From Natronomonas pharaonis DSM 2160 (GTDB lineage: Archaea; Halobacteriota; Halobacteria; Halobacteriales; Haloarculaceae): a DNA stretch of 64,000 nt. The position numbers and the translations under genes are program-made. The stretch covers positions 2,294,001 through 2,358,000 of the forward strand of contig NC_007426.1 in assembly GCF_000026045.1 (NCBI RefSeq). Direction: 5' to 3'. Positions 35,405 through 45,159 of this stretch are shown here, in pieces (positions within the stretch are counted from its first letter, which is position 1; the number at the start of each line of letters is the position of its first letter). The notes beneath the pieces were generated by a model. The model was not told where the DNA came from and searched no databases. It saw nothing but the letters and a program-made list of their open reading frames with translations.

Positions 35405-36100
35405 ATGACACGTGTACTCGTACCAATCGAAGTGTTGGAAGGACAGTCAGTTTCGTGGGGACTCATCGAACTGCTCGGGACGGTCAACGTCACCGTGCTC
35501 GGCTACCACGAGTTGCCGGAGCAGACGCCACCCGAGCAGGCCAAAGAGCAGTTCGAAGGGCGAGCCAACGAGGCGCTTTCCGACCTCGAAACCGAGTTCC
35601 GGGATGCGGGGAGCACGGTCGACTCACGGCTCGTCTTCACGCAGGACGGTCGAAGTACGATCAACCGGGTCGCAACGGAAGTCGATGCCGACGCCTACAC
35701 GATTCCGGGCATGACCGGAGACATCGCACGGATTTTGGTACCGCTGTCCGGCGATGTCGCCGTCGAGCGCATCCTCAGCTTCGTCGAAGCGCTGCTCGGC
35801 GGGCGCGACATCGGCGTGACGCTGTTTCTCGCAAGCGACGCCGAGGGGGCGGGCGAACTACTCGACCGAAGTGCAACACGGCTCCGCGAACAGGATATTT
35901 CGGTCGAGACGCGGCTGGAGACGGGAGATAGCCCGTTCGACGCGCTCGTCGAGGCCGTCTCCGGTCACGACGCGGTCGTCATGGGTGAAAAAGCGCCGTC
36001 GCTGTCGTCGTTCCTGTTCGGCGAGGAGACAGAACGCCTCGCAACCGCGTCCGTCGGCCCCGTGCTCGTCGTTCGAAACCCAGACAACCGCGAGGCGTGA
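35405..36100 (+). CDS. UspA-domain protein coupled to the permease
   Basis: This encodes 231 residues, about one and a half Usp units. The first unit begins TRVLVPIEVLEGQSVSWGL; the second (about 105-230: ARILVPLSGDVAVERILS to VGPVLVVRNP) resembles a UspA fold. The classic G-2x-G-9x-G(S/T) ATP loop is only weakly visible near VMGEKAPSLSSFLFGEE. Its position directly after the permease suggests a regulatory subunit. Role inferred from context. Confidence 0.8.
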   Translation: MTRVLVPIEVLEGQSVSWGLIELLGTVNVTVLGYHELPEQTPPEQAKEQFEGRANEALSDLETEFRDAGSTVDSRLVFTQDGRSTINRVATEVDADAYTIPGMTGDIARILVPLSGDVAVERILSFVEALLGGRDIGVTLFLASDAEGAGELLDRSATRLREQDISVETRLETGDSPFDALVEAVSGHDAVVMGEKAPSLSSFLFGEETERLATASVGPVLVVRNPDNREA

Positions 36101-36103
36101 CGG

Positions 36104-36799
36104 CTACGCCGTCGCGCGCTTCCACTCGGCGAGGCCGACGACCTCGCCGTCGACCGCCTCGGGGTCGGCCTCGACAGCAGCCCACCGAACCATCTGCGCA
36201 ACCGATTCCGGGTTGCGGCCGCCGCCGTGGTTCGTCAACTCCGTATCGACCCGCCCGAGGTCAACGACGCCGACGGTGGCGTCGAGTTCGGCGGCGAACT
36301 GCCGCGCGATGGCCTCGGCGGCGGCCTTCGAGACCGCATAGGCACCGACGCCGGCTTTCGCCTCTCGGGCGACGTTTCCCGACGGAACGAGCACGCGAGC
36401 GTCCGCCGAGAGATGCGGAACGGCCTCCCGAATCGTAGCGAAGACGCCGCGGGCGTTCGTTCGCAGCATGTCGTCGAACGACGAATAGCTCGTCTCGAAA
36501 AGCGGCGTCTCGCCGGGGGGTCCGTGGTAGACGCCGGCGTTGGCGACGACACAGTCGACGCCGGGAGCGTCGCCGGCCCGGGCGGCGGTCTCCAGCAGCC
36601 GCTCGGCGTCGTATTCGTCACGGACATCGGCTCGAACCGCCGTGGCCTCGCCGCCGTCGGCTTCGATGTCAGCAGCGACGGCCTCGATGTCGTCGGCGCT
36701 ACGGCTACAGACGACGACGTGTGCGCCGGCGTCGGCGAAGTCGGCTGCGACCGCCCGTCCGACGCCGCGTGACCCACCGGTGATAACTACGGTGTCCAT
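36104..36799 (-). CDS. Short-chain dehydrogenase/reductase
   Basis: This encodes 231 residues from ATG 36799 (MDTVVITGGSRG). The cofactor motif TGGSRGVG is at residue 7, ANAG near 87, the catalytic Ser near 140 (VLVPSGNVARE) and the Tyr-Lys pair in YAVSKAAAE near 155. It would use NAD(P)H to reduce or oxidise an alcohol. A longer frame up to 37156 overlaps the divergent crtD gene and was rejected. It may share a promoter region with the carotenoid operon. Substrate unknown. Confidence 0.88.
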   Translation of the reverse strand: MDTVVITGGSRGVGRAVAADFADAGAHVVVCSRSADDIEAVAADIEADGGEATAVRADVRDEYDAERLLETAARAGDAPGVDCVVANAGVYHGPPGETPLFETSYSSFDDMLRTNARGVFATIREAVPHLSADARVLVPSGNVAREAKAGVGAYAVSKAAAEAIARQFAAELDATVGVVDLGRVDTELTNHGGGRNPESVAQMVRWAAVEADPEAVDGEVVGLAEWKRATA

Positions 36800-36891
36800 A
36801 TCGGCCTGTCGCGCGCCTCCACCAAGGCGGTTTTCCTGTGAGTCTCTCCCCCACACCCGACTTAATAGGGGTGCCGCTCGTACGAAGGTGT

Positions 36892-38370
36892 ATGTCTTCG
36901 ACCCGTTCGGTCGTTGTCGTCGGCTCCGGGTTCGGCGGCCTCTCGGCGGCCTGCTATCTCGCCGACGCCGGCCTCGACGTGACGGTGCTGGAAAAGAACG
37001 AACAGCTCGGCGGTCGAGCGTCAGTGCTGGAGACCGAGGGGTTCCGCTTCGACATGGGGCCGTCGTGGTATCTGATGCCCGACGTTTTCGAGCGGTTTTT
37101 CGACCATTTCGACCGCGAGCCGGGGGACTTCTACAAGCTCGAACGCCTCGACCCACATTACCGCATCTTCTGGAAGGACGGCGATACGGCGGCGGTCACC
37201 GACGACCGCGAGGAGATGCGGAAGCTCTTCGAGGAGTACGAATCCGGTGCCGGCGAAGCGCTCGATTCGTATCTGGCGACCTCGCGCGACCACTACGAGT
37301 TCGGCATGGAGACGTTCGTCTACGAGGACCGCCCGCGGCTCCGCGACTGGGTTGCCCTCGACGTGATGCGTGCCGCACCTGTCGGGCTCAAGCTGTTGGG
37401 GACGATGGACGACTACGTCGCCGACTACTTCGATGACCCGAAGCTCCGCCAGATAATGCAGTACTCGCTGGTTTTCCTCGGTGGCGCGCCCAACAACACG
37501 CCAGCCATCTACAACATGATGAGCCACGTCGATTTCAATCTCGGCGTCTACTATCCGGAGAACGGTCTGCGGTCGGTCGTCGACGCCTGCGTCGAGTTAG
37601 GCGAAGAACTCGGCGTCGAGTACGTCACCGACGCCGAGGTCACCGAAATCGTCAACCGCAAGGACGGGTTCACCGTCGAGTCATCCGCCGGCGACTTCGA
37701 TGCCGACCGCGTCGTCAGCAATGCCGACTACGCCCACACCGAACAGGAGCTGTTGCCCGAACACGAACGCCAGTACGACGCCGAGTACTGGGACTCCCGG
37801 ACCTACTCGCCGTCGGCGTTTCTGCTGTATCTGGGCGTCGAGGGCGATGTCGAGCCGCTCGAACACCACACGCTCGTGTTGCCGACCGACTGGGACGGCC
37901 ACTTCGAGCAGATATTCGACACGCCGGCCTGGCCGGACGACCCCGCCTACTACCTCTGTGTGCCCTCGAAGACCGACGACAGCGTCGCCCCCGAGGGACA
38001 TTCGAACCTCTTTGCGCTGGTGCCGGTCGCGCCGGGGCTTGACGACGATGCGGAGACCCGGGCGTGGTACCGCGACCTCGTGCTGGACGACATCGCCGAA
38101 AACACCGGCGTCGACCTCCACGACCGCATTGTCTTCGAAGAAACCTTCACCGTCTCGGAGTTCGCCGACCGGTACAACAGCACGCAGGGAACGGCGCTTG
38201 GGCTTGCGCACACGCTTCGGCAGACGGCGCTGCTCCGGCCGCCGCACCGTTCGGACGCCTGTCCGGGCCTGTACTTTACCGGCGCGTTCACCACGCCCGG
38301 CATCGGCGTTCCGATGTGTCTGATAAGCGGCGAACACACCGCTGAAGCACTCCTCAACGACGCGAGATGA
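36892..38370 (+). CDS. crtD: Carotenoid 3,4-desaturase, bacterioruberin pathway
   Basis: This encodes 492 residues. The FAD-binding motif VVVGSGFGGLSAACYLADAG is at the N-terminus, LGGRASVLETEGFRFDMGPSWYLMP follows (phytoene desaturase family), and the C-terminus has GLYFTGAFTTPGIGVPMCLISGEHTAEALL. It is the first of three genes (crtD, lyeJ, cruF) in the order known from Haloarcula, which together convert lycopene to bacterioruberin. CrtD introduces the 3,4 double bonds. It ends with a 4-base overlap onto lyeJ. A TATA-like CTTAATA lies 29 bases upstream of the start. Confidence 0.9.
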   Translation: MSSTRSVVVVGSGFGGLSAACYLADAGLDVTVLEKNEQLGGRASVLETEGFRFDMGPSWYLMPDVFERFFDHFDREPGDFYKLERLDPHYRIFWKDGDTAAVTDDREEMRKLFEEYESGAGEALDSYLATSRDHYEFGMETFVYEDRPRLRDWVALDVMRAAPVGLKLLGTMDDYVADYFDDPKLRQIMQYSLVFLGGAPNNTPAIYNMMSHVDFNLGVYYPENGLRSVVDACVELGEELGVEYVTDAEVTEIVNRKDGFTVESSAGDFDADRVVSNADYAHTEQELLPEHERQYDAEYWDSRTYSPSAFLLYLGVEGDVEPLEHHTLVLPTDWDGHFEQIFDTPAWPDDPAYYLCVPSKTDDSVAPEGHSNLFALVPVAPGLDDDAETRAWYRDLVLDDIAENTGVDLHDRIVFEETFTVSEFADRYNSTQGTALGLAHTLRQTALLRPPHRSDACPGLYFTGAFTTPGIGVPMCLISGEHTAEALLNDAR

Positions 38371-39239
38371 GCCAGCCGCTTTTCGACCGCCTGCTGCCGA
38401 GCGACGCCACCGCCGCCGGCTATCTCCTGCGGCTGTCTCGGCCGCGCTTTTGGCTGTATCTCGCCGGCCCCGTCGTCGTCGGGGTCGCCTACGCGGCCGA
38501 GACACCCGCAGAGCTGTTTTCGCCGCTTGCAGTCGCGCTGTTTGCCTATTTTCTGCTGCCGGCGAACGTCTTCCTCTACGGTGTCAACGACATTTTCGAC
38601 GCTGACATCGACATCGAGAACCCGAAGAAAGAACAGCGAGAGGTTCGCTATCGCGGCGATTGGACCGTCCCCGCACTCGTCGTCGCGACGGGCGCGCTCG
38701 GCGTGGCGTTCCTCCCGGCGTTGCCGCTGGCCGGCGTCGCCGCGATGGTCGGCTTCCTGTTTTTGGCCGTCGAGTACAGCGCCCCGCCGCTGCGGTTCAA
38801 GACGACGCCGTGGCTGGACTCGCTGTCGAACGGCCTCTACATCCTGCCGGGCGTCGTCGCCTACGCCGGTATCGCCGGTGACGGCCCGCCGCTTGCAGCC
38901 ATCGCAGCCGGCTGGCTGTGGGCGATGGGGATGCACACCTTCTCGGCGATTCCGGACATCGACCCCGACCGTGCGGCCGGCATCGAGACGACGGCGACCG
39001 TCCTCGGAGCGCGTCGGACCTACGCCTACTGCGGTGGCTGCTGGCTGGCGGCGGCGGCCGTCTTCGGAACCGTCGATGTCTTTTTCGCCGCTGTCCTCGG
39101 CATATATCCCGTCTTCGTCGCCGCCATTGCCGGCCTTGGTATCGACCCCGAACGGGCGTACTGGTGGTTCCCGGCGCTCAACACCGCCGCCGGAACCGCC
39201 CTCACACTCGGCGCGCTGTGGGTGATGCTGCATGCGTAA
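38367..39239 (+). CDS. lyeJ: Lycopene elongase/1,2-hydratase (UbiA family)
   Basis: This encodes 290 residues with about seven to eight membrane helices. The UbiA first Asp motif is NDIFDADIDIENPKK near 74; the second is SAIPDIDPDRAAGIETTATVLG near 193. It adds C5 units to lycopene ends and hydrates them, the committed steps to C50 bacterioruberin. It overlaps crtD by 4 bases, and cruF follows 41 bases downstream. Assignment rests on family and gene order. Confidence 0.9.
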   Translation: MSQPLFDRLLPSDATAAGYLLRLSRPRFWLYLAGPVVVGVAYAAETPAELFSPLAVALFAYFLLPANVFLYGVNDIFDADIDIENPKKEQREVRYRGDWTVPALVVATGALGVAFLPALPLAGVAAMVGFLFLAVEYSAPPLRFKTTPWLDSLSNGLYILPGVVAYAGIAGDGPPLAAIAAGWLWAMGMHTFSAIPDIDPDRAAGIETTATVLGARRTYAYCGGCWLAAAAVFGTVDVFFAAVLGIYPVFVAAIAGLGIDPERAYWWFPALNTAAGTALTLGALWVMLHA

Positions 39240-39280
39240 ACTGGTCGTGTTCGCGGGCGGTCTGTGGGAGGTGACGCCGT

Positions 39281-40108
39281 ATGCGTAGTTTCGAACTTCC
39301 CGCCCGGCCGCACGTCGAGCGCCGCCTCGACGAACTAGTCGACGAGAACCGCTTTACCATCGCGGTCGTCTTCCCTGCCGTCGGTGCGATAACGCTGCTC
39401 GGTTCGGCGGAAGGCGTGCTGCCGGAACCGCTGTCGTTCAATCCGTACTTTTTGCTTTTCGGCGTCGCGGTGATGCGGCTGCCGCTCATCGCCGGCATCG
39501 CGCCGCTGCTAACGAAACGCGCCGCAGCAGGGCTGTTGGTGCTGTGTGGCTACACCTACGCCATCGAATTTACCGGCGTTCTCACCGGCTACCCGTACGG
39601 CCACTTCGAATACGGGGTCGACCTCGGGCCGATGCTCGCCGGCCACGTCCCCGCGGCGTTGCCGCTTTTCTTCCTGCCGCTTGTGGTCAACGCCTACCTC
39701 CTGTGTCTCCTCTTGTTGGGCTCGCTGGCCCGCCGGGCAGCCGTCCGAATCCCCATCGTCGTCGCGGCCGTCGTGGGGATGGACCTCGTGTTGGACCCGG
39801 CGGCCGTGGCGGTCGGCTTCTGGGCCTACGACGCCGGGGGACTCTACTATCAGGTCCCGTGGACGAACTACGCCGGCTGGGTGCTGTCGGCGACCGTCTC
39901 GGTTGTCGTCCTCGACCGAGCCTTCGACTGGAACGGTCTGCTGGCGCGGGTAGAGAGCTGTCGGTTCATGCTCGACGACCTCGTGAGCTTTGTCATCCTC
40001 TGGGGCGTCGTCAACGCCTACTTCGGCAACTGGCTGCCGGCGCTGCTGGCGGTCGGGTACGGCTATGGGCTCTGGCGGACGGACCGGTTCGACTTCCCGG
40101 AACGATAG
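39281..40108 (+). CDS. cruF: Bisanhydrobacterioruberin hydratase
   Basis: This encodes 275 residues, very hydrophobic (about seven helices). CruF-family features include YAIEFTGVLTGYPYGHFEYG near 104 and DLVLDPAAVAVGFWAYDAGGLYYQVPWTN-type segment near 167 with conserved acidic, His and aromatic residues. It hydrates the C2'' ends of bisanhydrobacterioruberin to give bacterioruberin. It is third in the operon and converges on crtB with 19 bases between stops. Confidence 0.88.
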   Translation: MRSFELPARPHVERRLDELVDENRFTIAVVFPAVGAITLLGSAEGVLPEPLSFNPYFLLFGVAVMRLPLIAGIAPLLTKRAAAGLLVLCGYTYAIEFTGVLTGYPYGHFEYGVDLGPMLAGHVPAALPLFFLPLVVNAYLLCLLLLGSLARRAAVRIPIVVAAVVGMDLVLDPAAVAVGFWAYDAGGLYYQVPWTNYAGWVLSATVSVVVLDRAFDWNGLLARVESCRFMLDDLVSFVILWGVVNAYFGNWLPALLAVGYGYGLWRTDRFDFPER

Positions 40109-40127
40109 CAAAAATGAAGCAGGCCGG

Positions 40128-41084
40128 CTATCCCATCGGAAGCGGGTCACGCGGTCGTTCGGATGGTATTGCGGTTTCTTCGCCCATCGAGATAGGGCTG
40201 ACCCTCGAAAAGACCGCCTCGGGGTCTTTCGTCCACGCCCAGTGCCAGCGCGTCCGGGCGACAAGCGCCAGCTTACGGAGCGTGCCGAGCGACGGCGTCT
40301 GAGTGACCGTATCGAGGTCGTGGTCGCGAATGAGTCGGTGATGGTCCGCATACAGCACCGCAGCAGTCAGGACAGGGAGCTGGCAGTCGACAGGAAGGTA
40401 CTTGATGCCCGCGACGCCCTCACGGTAGCGCCGTTCGGCCCGTTCGAGCTCGTGTTCGATGGCGTCGCCGAGTTCGTCAGTAAACCGGTGGGCTTCGATA
40501 TCGGCTGGGTCAACGTCGTAAGCATCCAGCGTCTCCTGCGGCAGATATATCCGATTTCGTTCCTCGATGTCCTCGCCGATGTCGCGGAGGAAGTTCGTCA
40601 GCTGGAACGCCTCACCGAGCGCTCTGGCGCGGGGGACGGCGGCATCGGTGTCTTCGGTTCCCATCAGCATCGTCATCATCACCCCGACCGCCGAGGCCGA
40701 CCCCTGCATGTAGGCTTCGAGTTCCTCGTAGGTCTCGTACCGGGACTTCTCGATGTCGGTCAACATCGCGTCGATGAACACCTCGACCTCCTCGTCGGGA
40801 ATGTCGTGACGGCGGCGGACCTCGGAGAACGCCTCCAGTACGGGGTCATCGGGCTCAGTTCGACCGAGCGCCGCCTCGCGAATGTCGAGCAGTTCCTGCC
40901 GCTGTTCGTCCGGCGAGAGGGCTCCCGGGTCGTCGACGACCTCGTCGGCGAGGCGGAAGAAGGCATACAGCACGTACGTCGGGTGGCGGACACGCTCGGG
41001 CAGCAGCCGCGTCGCATAATAAAAGGTCTTCCCAGTCTCTCGATGGATGGACTTGCTTTCCGCAAGCTGGGTCGAATCGACCAT
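40128..41084 (-). CDS. crtB: Phytoene synthase
   Basis: This encodes 318 residues. The two aspartate-rich prenyl-binding motifs are FFRLADEVVDDPG near 42 and TNFLRDIGEDIEERNRIYLP near 165, preceded by FYYATRLLPERVRHPTYVLYAF, which are the squalene/phytoene synthase signatures. It condenses two geranylgeranyl diphosphates to phytoene, the first step toward bacterioruberin. It is convergent with crtD-lyeJ-cruF. Start ATG 41084. The idi gene at 62152 supplies earlier precursors. Confidence 0.93.
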   Translation of the reverse strand: MVDSTQLAESKSIHRETGKTFYYATRLLPERVRHPTYVLYAFFRLADEVVDDPGALSPDEQRQELLDIREAALGRTEPDDPVLEAFSEVRRRHDIPDEEVEVFIDAMLTDIEKSRYETYEELEAYMQGSASAVGVMMTMLMGTEDTDAAVPRARALGEAFQLTNFLRDIGEDIEERNRIYLPQETLDAYDVDPADIEAHRFTDELGDAIEHELERAERRYREGVAGIKYLPVDCQLPVLTAAVLYADHHRLIRDHDLDTVTQTPSLGTLRKLALVARTRWHWAWTKDPEAVFSRVSPISMGEETAIPSERPRDPLPMG

Positions 41085-41216
41085 CTTCTAGAAAGGACGG
41101 CCGGCTACACCTTATTTGTTTGTGCCGACCCAAACCTGACATTCAACGGAACTGGATAATAAACCTTTCTATGGGCTGCGAAGAAGCGGCGGTAGCGACC
41201 GTCTACACCGCCGCAG

Positions 41217-41597
41217 TCAGGCTATCTGGGCTTCGTATTCGTCGGCTGTCAGGAGTGACTCGTAGTCGTCGCCGTCGGCCTCGACTTCGAGCAGCCAGCC
41301 GTCGCCGAAGGGGTCGTCGTTTACCAGTTCGGGGGCATCTTCGAGGTCGTCGTTAACCGCGACGACCTCTCCGGAGACGGGGGCATAGAGGTCCGAAACA
41401 GCCTTGATGGACTCGATGACGCCGAACTCGGCCTCGTGTTCGATGCGGTCGCCGACCGACGGCAACTCGACGAAGACGATGTCGCCGAGTTCGTCTTGGG
41501 CGAAATCAGTGATGCCGACCCTGACGACATCGTCGTCGGGCTGGGCCCACTCGTGGCTCTCCAGATACCGCCGGTCAGCGGGAACGTCGAAGCTCAT
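41217..41597 (-). CDS. gcvH: Glycine cleavage system H protein
   Basis: This encodes 126 residues from ATG 41597 ([12 protein letters not shown]). The lipoylated Lys65 lies in [20 protein letters not shown]. The fold is that of H proteins that shuttle the aminomethyl group between P, T and L components. gcvT precedes it by 67 bases on the same strand, so they likely form an operon. gcvP genes are not in the window. Confidence 0.95.
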   Translation of the reverse strand: MSFDVPADRRYLESHEWAQPDDDVVRVGITDFAQDELGDIVFVELPSVGDRIEHEAEFGVIESIKAVSDLYAPVSGEVVAVNDDLEDAPELVNDDPFGDGWLLEVEADGDDYESLLTADEYEAQIA

Positions 41598-41664
41598 ATC
41601 GGTGTTATTTGCGGTGGGCCTTGTAGTGGTATCGGCTTGCCGGCCGCCGCCGTCGGACAAGACA

Positions 41665-42741
41665 CTACTCGTAGAACGGCAGCGCCTCGACGACAGCGTC
41701 CTTCTCGTCGCCTCGAACCACGACTGCCAGCTCCGTTCCCGGCTCGGTGTATTCGACCGGCACGTAGCCGAGCGCGATGGCCGCCCCGAGCGTCGGGCTC
41801 ATCGTCCCGCTTGTGACTTCGCCGACGACATCACCGGCGGCGACGATGTCGTGGCCGTGGCGGGCGATACCGCGGTCTTGCAGCCGAAGGCCAACGAGCC
41901 GCTCGTCGGGGCCGGCCTCCCGTTGGGCCGCGAGGGCATCGCTGCCGACGAACTCCGTGCCGAGGTCGACCGCAAAGCCGATGTTCGCCTCGTAGGGGGT
42001 CCGCGGGTTCGTCTCGGGGTCGAACTCGTTGCCCCCCAGCAGGAAGCCGGCCTCCAGCCGAAGCGTATCTCGGGCACCGAGTCCGCACGGCTGGCAGTCC
42101 AGCGCCGACCAGACCGTCTCGGCCGCGGCCGTCTCGAACAGCAGTTCGACGCCGTCCTCACCGGTGTAGCCGGTTCGGGAGACGAGACAGTCCACGCCGG
42201 CGACCGTCCGCTCGGCCGCTTCGAAGCGGCTGAGGTCGAAGACATCGACATCGAGCGACGACAGCAGTTCCAGCGCGTCGGGACCCTGTAGCGCGACCAT
42301 CGCGTAGTCGTCGGTAGCGTTGTCGACCGTGGCCGCAAGGTCCCAGCGGTCGGCGAAGGACCGCCACCGCTCCGCCATCAGTTCGTCGTTGCCGGCGTTG
42401 GGGACGAAAAGATAGGTCGCACCGTCTGGCAGCCGGTAGACGACGGTGTCGTCGAGTAGGACGCCATCGTCGTCGGTGATACCGGCGTATGTCGCCTCAC
42501 CGGGAGCCAGCGACGCCACGTCGTTCGTCGTCAGCCGGTTTGTCAGCGCGGCAGCGTCGGGACCGGAAACCTCGATTTCACCCATGTGAGAGATGTCGAA
42601 CTTGCCGGCCGACTCCCTGACGGCGTCGTGTTCAGTCCGGATGGAGTCGAACTCGACGGGCATCTCCCAGCCGCCGAACTCGGTCAGTTTCGCGCCGGCG
42701 TCGGTGTGGGCATCGAAAAGCGGTGGCGTCCGAAGGGACAT
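41665..42741 (-). CDS. gcvT: Glycine cleavage system T protein (aminomethyltransferase)
   Basis: This encodes 358 residues from ATG 42741 ([12 protein letters not shown]). Features include [20 protein letters not shown] near 24, [16 protein letters not shown] near 48, [15 protein letters not shown] near 188 and [29 protein letters not shown] near 227, all typical of folate-binding GcvT. It transfers the methylene group to tetrahydrofolate, releasing ammonia. It is upstream of gcvH on the same strand. Confidence 0.94.
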   Translation of the reverse strand: MSLRTPPLFDAHTDAGAKLTEFGGWEMPVEFDSIRTEHDAVRESAGKFDISHMGEIEVSGPDAAALTNRLTTNDVASLAPGEATYAGITDDDGVLLDDTVVYRLPDGATYLFVPNAGNDELMAERWRSFADRWDLAATVDNATDDYAMVALQGPDALELLSSLDVDVFDLSRFEAAERTVAGVDCLVSRTGYTGEDGVELLFETAAAETVWSALDCQPCGLGARDTLRLEAGFLLGGNEFDPETNPRTPYEANIGFAVDLGTEFVGSDALAAQREAGPDERLVGLRLQDRGIARHGHDIVAAGDVVGEVTSGTMSPTLGAAIALGYVPVEYTEPGTELAVVVRGDEKDAVVEALPFYE

Positions 42742-42802
42742 ACCGGGGTCTCGACGGCGGCGGAGTAAGTATTTATTTGTCGGCGGACCGCCGAATCCGC
42801 GT

Positions 42803-43240
42803 ATGGGACTGTTCGACCGGCTCCGCGGTGAGACGCGAGTCGGCATCTTCGTCGACGGCCCGAACGTCTTTCGGGCGGAGTTCGACGTCGACCTCGACGA
42901 GTTGCGGGCGCTGGCGGGTGATGAGGGGACCATCGCGGTCGCCCGCGTCTACGTGGACGAAAACGCCAGCGGCGGGCTGATTCAGGCCGCCGAAGCCCGG
43001 GGCTTCGAGGTCGTGACGACAAGCGGCGACGTTGACGTGAAGCTCGCTGTCGACGCCGTCGAAGCGGCCGTCGACGAGCAGGTCGACACCGTCGTCGTCG
43101 TCTCGCGGGATACGGATTTCAAGCCGGTGTTGGAAACGGCAGCAAAGCGCGGCCTCCACACCGTCGCCGTCGCGCCCGGCACCCACGGCCGCTCGGACGC
43201 GCTTCGAAACGCCGCCCACGACGAGATTACACTCGAATAA
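42803..43240 (+). CDS. NYN-domain (LabA/PIN-like) putative RNase
   Basis: This encodes 145 residues. The N-terminus VGIFVDGPNVFR has the first NYN Asp and Asn; VKLAVDAVEAAV near 76 and VVVSRDTDFKPVLETA near 95 carry the other metal-binding Asp residues. NYN proteins are PIN-fold nucleases acting on RNA. It is divergent from gcvT, and a Na/Ca exchanger follows one base after its stop, suggesting co-transcription without an obvious functional link. Confidence 0.85.
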   Translation: MGLFDRLRGETRVGIFVDGPNVFRAEFDVDLDELRALAGDEGTIAVARVYVDENASGGLIQAAEARGFEVVTTSGDVDVKLAVDAVEAAVDEQVDTVVVVSRDTDFKPVLETAAKRGLHTVAVAPGTHGRSDALRNAAHDEITLE

Positions 43241-43241
43241 C

Positions 43242-44252
43242 ATGACCAGTATCGGCGTTCTCCTCGGCATCGGGGCCGTTGCGACGGCGGTCGTTTGGGT
43301 CGGGTCGTCGGCGCTCGAACGGGCCTCCGGTCGGCTGGCCCGCCACTATGGCCTTCCACGGCTGGTGCAAGGGACGATTCTCGCCGCACTGGGGTCGTCA
43401 GCGCCGGAAATAGCCAGTACAGTCATCGCGACCATCCGGTATGGGGAGTTCGAACTCGGTGTCGGTGTTGTCGTCGGCTCGGCGGTGTTCAATATCCTCG
43501 TCATCCCGGCGCTTTCGGCGCTGCTTGCCGACGGCGCGCTCGACACCGGCCGCGAGGTCGTCTACAAGGAGGCTCAGTTCTACATGCTGTCGGTCGCGGC
43601 GCTGTTTCTCGTCTTCGCGCTGGCGGTTATCTACTTCCCGGCCGAAGGCGACGGACTTCAGGGCAACGTCACCCGTCCGCTGGCGGTGTCGCTGCTGCTG
43701 CTCTATCTGCTCTATATTTTCGTGCAGTATCTCGATGTCAGCGAGTCGAACGCCAAGACGACACGGCTGGAGCGGCGGCGGTTAGCAATCGAGTGGGGGT
43801 TGCTCGTCGCGGGCGTTGGGCTCATCATCGCGGGCGTCGAGGGGCTTGTCGTCGCCGCCATCGGCCTCGGCGAAGCCTTCGGCACCCCCTCGTTCCTGTG
43901 GGGGCTGACCGTCGTCGCGGCCGCGACGAGCCTCCCGGACGCGCTCATCAGTGTCGCCGCCGCCCGCATCGACGAGCCGGCCGTCTCGCTGGGTAACGTT
44001 CTCGGGAGCAACATCTTCGATTTGCTCGTGGCCATCCCCGCCGGCGTGTTGCTCGGCGGCGCGGTCGCGGTGTCGTTTACCGCCGCCGTCCCGATGATGG
44101 CGTTTCTCGTCGTTGCGACGGTCGTCCTGTTTGCCTTCGCTAGGACCGGCATGGAGATATCGAACGCGGAGGCGTGGGCGATGTTACTGCTGTACGGCAG
44201 CTTCATCGCGTGGCTGCTGTTGGAGAGCATCGGCGTCATCGACATCGTCTGA
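43242..44252 (+). CDS. Sodium/calcium exchanger family protein
   Basis: This encodes 336 residues with two homologous halves of about five helices. The alpha-1 repeat is LAALGSSAPEIASTVIA with GSAVFNILVIPALSA (residues 48-95). The alpha-2 repeat is VVAAATSLPDALISVAAAR with LGNVLGSNIFDLLVAIPAG (225-270). The paired acidic residue positions (Glu in the first repeat, Asp in the second) coordinate the ions. It would exchange Na+ or H+ for Ca2+ across the membrane. Confidence 0.9.
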   Translation: MTSIGVLLGIGAVATAVVWVGSSALERASGRLARHYGLPRLVQGTILAALGSSAPEIASTVIATIRYGEFELGVGVVVGSAVFNILVIPALSALLADGALDTGREVVYKEAQFYMLSVAALFLVFALAVIYFPAEGDGLQGNVTRPLAVSLLLLYLLYIFVQYLDVSESNAKTTRLERRRLAIEWGLLVAGVGLIIAGVEGLVVAAIGLGEAFGTPSFLWGLTVVAAATSLPDALISVAAARIDEPAVSLGNVLGSNIFDLLVAIPAGVLLGGAVAVSFTAAVPMMAFLVVATVVLFAFARTGMEISNAEAWAMLLLYGSFIAWLLLESIGVIDIV

Positions 44253-44310
44253 CGCGGGAGGGCCATCCTGTCCCGTGTGGCTTTTGCGCCGGCCGGCCGA
44301 ACCCCGGAGC

Positions 44311-45153
44311 ATGTACGACGGCCCGATACTCGACAATCATCTCCATCTCGACCCAGTCAATGGCCGCGGAGCAGACGCCGCCGCGGAGTTCGCCGATGCG
44401 GGGGGCACACATCTCAACGTGCTGAACAAACCGTCGTGGAACCTCGTCGGCGAGGTCGACGACGAGGACGGCTTCCGGGAGACGTTCGACATCACCATCG
44501 ATGTCACCGCTGCGGCCGACGAACTGCTTCCCGGTCGCGCGTGGCCGGTTTTGGGCGTCCATCCCGCGCTCATTTCACAGCTTGTCGACCGCGGGTACGG
44601 CCCCGAAGAGGCAGCGGAGCTGATGTGTGCCGGCATCGATGTCGCCGCCGAGTACGTTGCTTCGGGGCGCGCGCTGGCAATCAAGTCCGGCCGGCCGCAC
44701 TATGACGTTGCCGACGCCGTCTGGGAGGCTTCGAACCAGGTGATGCGCCACGCGTTCGCCCGCGCCGCCGAGGTCGGCTGTGCCGTCCAACTCCACACCG
44801 AGGGCGGCGAAGACTTCGAAACGGTCGCCGAGTGGGCTGAAGCCGAAGGGCTGGCCCGCAAGCAGGTCGTCAAACACTATTCGGCCGGATACGTCGACGG
44901 GCCGATACCGAGCGTTATCGCCCACAAGGACGAACTCGAACGGGCCTGTGGGGGCGAGTGGCCGTTCTTCATGGAGACGGACTTCATCGACGACCCCGAC
45001 CGACCGGGGGCGGTTCTCGGGCCGAAGACGGTGCCGAAGCGGACCCGATGGCTCGCCGAGGCAGGCCACGAGACGGCGCTGCGCCGGGCACACGTCGAGA
45101 CCCCGGCACAGGTCTACGGCATCGATACCGAGGCGACGCTGGACGAGAACTGA
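44311..45153 (+). CDS. TatD-related metal-dependent hydrolase
   Basis: This encodes 280 residues of amidohydrolase-like fold. The metal-binding start is LDNHLHLDPVNG near 7. LGVHPALI near 82, IKSGRPHYD near 125, VQLHTEGG near 156 and VVKHYSAGYVDG near 180 carry further His residues, and METDFIDDP near 225 carries the Asp pair. The family includes TatD-type nucleases and related esterases. Substrate unknown. The IS element at 45.2 kb begins right after its stop. Confidence 0.85.
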   Translation: MYDGPILDNHLHLDPVNGRGADAAAEFADAGGTHLNVLNKPSWNLVGEVDDEDGFRETFDITIDVTAAADELLPGRAWPVLGVHPALISQLVDRGYGPEEAAELMCAGIDVAAEYVASGRALAIKSGRPHYDVADAVWEASNQVMRHAFARAAEVGCAVQLHTEGGEDFETVAEWAEAEGLARKQVVKHYSAGYVDGPIPSVIAHKDELERACGGEWPFFMETDFIDDPDRPGAVLGPKTVPKRTRWLAEAGHETALRRAHVETPAQVYGIDTEATLDEN

Positions 45154-45159
45154 CCGAAG

